Assembly (NCBI GenBank): GCA_017887695.1
Contig: JAGHHM010000157.1
Location: 1 to 34,029, forward strand
DNA: 34,029 bases
Direction: 5' to 3'
Origin: Oscillospiraceae bacterium
GTDB lineage: Bacteria > Bacillota > Clostridia > Oscillospirales > Oscillospiraceae
Shown here piece after piece: positions 31,207 through 34,029 of this stretch (position 1 is its first letter; each line of letters begins with the position of its first letter). The notes below the pieces were generated by a model that was not told the origin of the DNA, did not search any database, and saw only the letters and a list, made by a program, of their open reading frames with translations. Made by a program: the position numbers and the translations under genes.

Positions 31207-32724
31207 TCAGCGGGCACAGGCCTGTTCCTTCAGGCCCTTGCGGTCAATTTTTCCATTGGGAGTCTGGGGCAGACGCTCCAGACGGCGGACACTGTTGGGC
31301 ACCATGTACCGGGGCAGCTTCTCCTTGGTGTAAGCCACCACCTCCGCCGCCTCGGCCTCGCCCACATAAAAGAGGGTAATCTTTTTCTTCACATCGTCAA
31401 ACACGCAACAGGCCTGGCTTACCTGGGGCATCATGTTGGCAATCAGCTCAATCTCCCCCAGTTCGATACGGTGGCCCATGTGCTTGATCTGATAGTCCTT
31501 TCGGGAAAGGAATACCAGCTCACCCTCCTCATTGTACCGGGCCAGATCACCGGTACGGTAGATGATCTCGGGATACGCCTTGTTCAAGGGGTTCTGGACA
31601 AAAGCCTCCGCCGTCCGCTCCGGATCGTTGTAATAGCCCAGAGTGACGCCGGTACCACGGATACAGATTTCCCCTGTCTCCCCAGGGCCCGACAGGCAGT
31701 CGTTTTCATCCAGCAGCAGGATCTCCGTATTCCGGAAGGGCCGGCCGATGGGGATGGCCTCGTCCAGGGCGAAGTCCCGCTTCACCTCATAGTAGCAGCT
31801 CATGCCGGTGGCCTCGGTGGGGCCGTAGAGGTTCACGAACCGGGCGTCGGGCAGCACCTCCCGCCAGAGGCGGAATTGCTTGATGGGGAACACCTCGCTG
31901 CCGAAGGCCACCAGGCGCAGGTATTTCGGCTGTACCTGCTGGAAGGCCCCCAGACCGGAAACAATGGTCATGGCGGACACCACCCAGCAGATGGTGTTGA
32001 TATGATGTTCGTTAAGGTACTCCACCAGTTTCACCGGCAGCATGAAGAGCTGCTTGGGCACCAGGTAGGCAGTGGCGCCAAATTTCAAAGTGGGATAGAC
32101 CTCCTTGAGACAGGCGTCAAAGTAGAGGGGGGTCTGGTTGCCGAACACCGTGTCCTCATCAAAGCCCAGCACCTCGGAGAGGTTCTCGATGTAGTCGATC
32201 ACCGAACGGTGGCAGGCCGCCACTCCCTTGGGCACCCCGGTGGAACCGGAGGTAAAGACGATATAGGCCGGATCGATATCCAGGGCCTTGTTGCGGATGG
32301 CCGTCAAAGCAGCCCCATCCACGTCCCCGTCAGCAGCCTCGTCGTAGAGGAATACCCGTCCCTCCCAGTCAAAGTCCTTTAAAAGCTCCGCTGTCTTTCC
32401 ATCACAGACGGCACAACGGGGCTTCAGGCTCTGGAAAATCAACTGGATACGGTGACGGGGCATCTCCTCATCCAAGGGCACATAGTGGCAGCCGGCATAC
32501 AAAACGCCCAGGAACGCGGTAACCATCTTGGGATGGCGGCCCATAAACACCACCACCGGCTCCCGATAATATCCTTCCCGGCTGAGAGCGGTGCCCAGAG
32601 AGCGGGCTTGATCATACACCTGACGGAAGGTCAGGGAATCCGTCCCATCAGAATAAGCAACCTTGTCCGGCAAGCGGACAACAGTTTCCTCCAGATAGGA
32701 AAGCAGGTTTGTCATCATAGGCAA
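31207..32724 (-). CDS. DltA-like amino-acid adenylating enzyme (carrier protein ligase)
   Basis: A 505-residue stand-alone adenylation enzyme. Core motifs are FTSGSTGVPKGV, NLYGPTEATG, YRTGDLARY, RKDYQIKHMGHRIELGEIE and PNGKIDRK with the C-terminal catalytic lysine. D203 in YFDACLKEVYP matches the Asp that binds the substrate amine in amino-acid-activating members. At the position of the DltA cysteine linked to D-alanine selection (FCGEVLP) this protein has G275 (FGSEVFP). It should load an amino acid onto the adjacent carrier protein, but the amino acid may not be D-alanine. The start is a TTG at 32724 (GGAGG 5 bp away) or an ATG at 32718. It lies 36 bp after the transglutaminase-like gene. 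Confidence 0.88.
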   Translation of the reverse strand: MPMMTNLLSYLEETVVRLPDKVAYSDGTDSLTFRQVYDQARSLGTALSREGYYREPVVVFMGRHPKMVTAFLGVLYAGCHYVPLDEEMPRHRIQLIFQSLKPRCAVCDGKTAELLKDFDWEGRVFLYDEAADGDVDGAALTAIRNKALDIDPAYIVFTSGSTGVPKGVAACHRSVIDYIENLSEVLGFDEDTVFGNQTPLYFDACLKEVYPTLKFGATAYLVPKQLFMLPVKLVEYLNEHHINTICWVVSAMTIVSGLGAFQQVQPKYLRLVAFGSEVFPIKQFRLWREVLPDARFVNLYGPTEATGMSCYYEVKRDFALDEAIPIGRPFRNTEILLLDENDCLSGPGETGEICIRGTGVTLGYYNDPERTAEAFVQNPLNKAYPEIIYRTGDLARYNEEGELVFLSRKDYQIKHMGHRIELGEIELIANMMPQVSQACCVFDDVKKKITLFYVGEAEAAEVVAYTKEKLPRYMVPNSVRRLERLPQTPNGKIDRKGLKEQACAR

Positions 32725-32760
32725 TGCAGCCTCCTTTTTATTCCCCCTGACCGGGGGATA

Positions 32761-33960
32761 TCATTCCTCCGGCGTAGCCGGATAAAGGGAATGGTCAAAC
32801 TCATGGCTGTTGTTGTGAGCCTGGGAATACGCCTCCAGGAAGGCATCGGTGACCATAAAGAAGTCGTCTCCTTCCCCTACCCGGGGCGTTGCGTCAAAGT
32901 GGTACCAGCCGCTGCCGCAGTCAATGAGGCTCCAGTAGTGCATGGCCCGTCCCTCTACATACGTCTTTTCCACATCGATATTGGGGATCCCCGCCGCCTC
33001 AAACATAGCCTTGGCAGTCGCAAAGTATACATAGCAGTCCCCGCTGCGCTGGGTAAAACCCTGGACAGCTGCTTTCTGCCAGTCTCCCTTGTCCGAATGC
33101 GCGGTATATGCGATATTGGCCCGGCACCAGTCGTAGATAGCCTGGGCCACCTCCACCTGGGTCATATCGTCGGTGGTAATCTTATCCAGCACCTTCTGGG
33201 CCTCCTCCAGAGCCAAATCCGAGTATTCAGAAGGCTGAGTAAAGGAAAAATAGGCTGTGGCCTCAGCGGTATTGCCGGAACGGTCCGTAGCCCGGTAGGT
33301 CACCAGATAGTCCCCAGCCACCGTGGGATTGACCTGGCTGGAATCCACCTCCAGCTCCACATCCTCATCATAGTCATCGGTAACGGTAACGCCTTTTTTG
33401 TACGCCACCGTATCCCCCAAGAGGACAGTCTGGTTCTCCACACCGGAAATCACAGGCGGCGTCGTATCCTGAACCACAGTAAGCGTGGCAGTAACCTGGG
33501 CCTGATTCCCACTTTCATCGGTAAGCACCACTGTCACCTGCTGACTGCCGGGTGTTGTAAAATCCGGCTCATCGACAAAAGAGACTGTAACCTGGGAGCT
33601 TCCCGTTACATCTGTCACAAAGGACTCCGGGGAAAGGGTATCCACCGTAAGACAGGTCTGGTTTACAGCCGTCCCTGCAGGCGGCTCTTCAGGAATTTCT
33701 TCACGGGTGGATTCCCACAGCCACGGCAGAAGCAGCCCCAGACCAAATCCCAGAGCCAGGCAAAAAAGGACCAAAAAGAAAGTCTTTCCGCCATTTTTCT
33801 TCTTTTTACGCCCCCGGCGGCCTCCGGATGCAACATGTCGTCCCGGAGATCGGGACACTTCCGTATCACAATCATAGCCGGATGAATTCCTGTATGCGTA
33901 CTGTGGCACAGAAATCACCGTCCCTTTTTCTGCTGTAATCATAGCGGCTTTCCGCCGCAT
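32761..33960 (-). CDS. Membrane-anchored Ig-like/transglutaminase-like protein
   Basis: A 399-residue protein. A basic cytoplasmic tail (RRGRKKKKNGG) precedes one membrane segment at about residues 60-82. The extracellular part carries two Ig-like/DUF5011-type modules, the second of which includes DTTPPVISGVENQTVLLGDTV and ends with TYRATDRSGNTAEA. A transglutaminase-like domain follows from about residue 255 with an intact triad: C309 in SGDCYVYF, H341 in AMHYWSLI and D356 in FDATP. Such domains act as peptidases, cross-linkers or amidases on surface material. It is the first gene of the dlt-like operon in this window. An internal ATG at 33942 is an alternative start. The acceptor is unknown. 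Confidence 0.87.
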   Translation of the reverse strand: MRRKAAMITAEKGTVISVPQYAYRNSSGYDCDTEVSRSPGRHVASGGRRGRKKKKNGGKTFFLVLFCLALGFGLGLLLPWLWESTREEIPEEPPAGTAVNQTCLTVDTLSPESFVTDVTGSSQVTVSFVDEPDFTTPGSQQVTVVLTDESGNQAQVTATLTVVQDTTPPVISGVENQTVLLGDTVAYKKGVTVTDDYDEDVELEVDSSQVNPTVAGDYLVTYRATDRSGNTAEATAYFSFTQPSEYSDLALEEAQKVLDKITTDDMTQVEVAQAIYDWCRANIAYTAHSDKGDWQKAAVQGFTQRSGDCYVYFATAKAMFEAAGIPNIDVEKTYVEGRAMHYWSLIDCGSGWYHFDATPRVGEGDDFFMVTDAFLEAYSQAHNNSHEFDHSLYPATPEE

Positions 33961-34012
33961 GCGGACACATTTCCAACAATATGTCTCTTTTGCTGTATTT
34001 TCAGCATGTAGT

Positions 34013-34018
34013 ATTATA
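34013..34018 (-). promoter_or_regulatory. -10 element of the dlt-like operon promoter (the -35 lies off the window)
   Basis: TATAAT on the minus strand (ATTATA at 34013-34018) lies about 53 bp before the first start codon. The -35 would fall just past the window end, so the promoter cannot be confirmed here. Confidence 0.5.
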
Positions 34019-34029
34019 GGCGCAAAACA

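Noticed and set aside
31188..31217. Ten-codon N-terminal extension of the carrier protein
   Set aside because: It overlaps the end of the adenylating-enzyme gene and covers the ribosome site of the better start.

Overview
This window looks like chromosomal DNA of a moderately GC-rich Gram-positive anaerobe of the Clostridia, most plausibly a gut Oscillospiraceae-type organism. The evidence is strong AGGAGG-type ribosome sites, lipoproteins of the LxGC-GGN type, an oxygen-sensitive class III ribonucleotide reductase (nrdD-nrdG), a DUF5058-type membrane protein, AzlCD, and a general emphasis on peptide and amino-acid fermentation. The genus assignment is inference. I see no rRNA, tRNA, CRISPR array, insertion sequence or phage gene.

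Layout. (1) 1-5582, minus strand: a DUF5058 protein and a second small membrane protein, translationally coupled to an AbgB-like M20 amidohydrolase, then an ornithine cyclodeaminase/mu-crystallin family protein, a PatB/MalY-type PLP C-S lyase and the start of an EamA exporter. Together they suggest uptake and stepwise breakdown of an amide-linked amino-acid conjugate. (2) 5968-14877, minus strand: an Opp/Dpp peptide importer (two permeases, two ATPases, a lipoprotein receptor) followed by two cytoplasmic peptidases (M14 and S9) and a strong terminator. A divergent XRE-type regulator (15279-16178) lies across the shared control region. (3) 16675-19493, plus strand: nrdD-nrdG behind two NrdR-like boxes 32 bp apart that flank a TATAAT. 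(4) 19505-20659, plus strand: azlC-azlD behind its own promoter and a GC-rich structured leader. (5) 20735-25924, minus strand: a tight five-gene operon of BadF/NAGK-type sugar kinase, GPH-type symporter, PIG-L/LmbE deacetylase, DmpA-like P1 aminopeptidase and D-threonine aldolase/D-serine dehydratase-like enzyme. It looks like a catabolic route for an amino-sugar compound carrying a D-amino acid or amide. (6) 26197-27543, plus strand: a MATE exporter. (7) 27623-33960, minus strand: a dlt-like envelope modification operon of transglutaminase-like membrane protein, amino-acid adenylating enzyme, carrier protein, MBOAT acyltransferase, SGNH/DltD-like protein and lipoprotein.

The most interesting candidate is region 7. 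It has the four-part logic of teichoic-acid D-alanylation, but in the order A-C-B-D. Its MBOAT is AlgI-sized, its adenylation enzyme carries Gly where DltA has the Cys linked to D-Ala selection, and its SGNH-like protein has GDC where a nucleophilic Ser is expected. It may attach a different amino acid to an unknown surface polymer. Regions 1 and 5 are weaker but also worth testing as undescribed catabolic modules.
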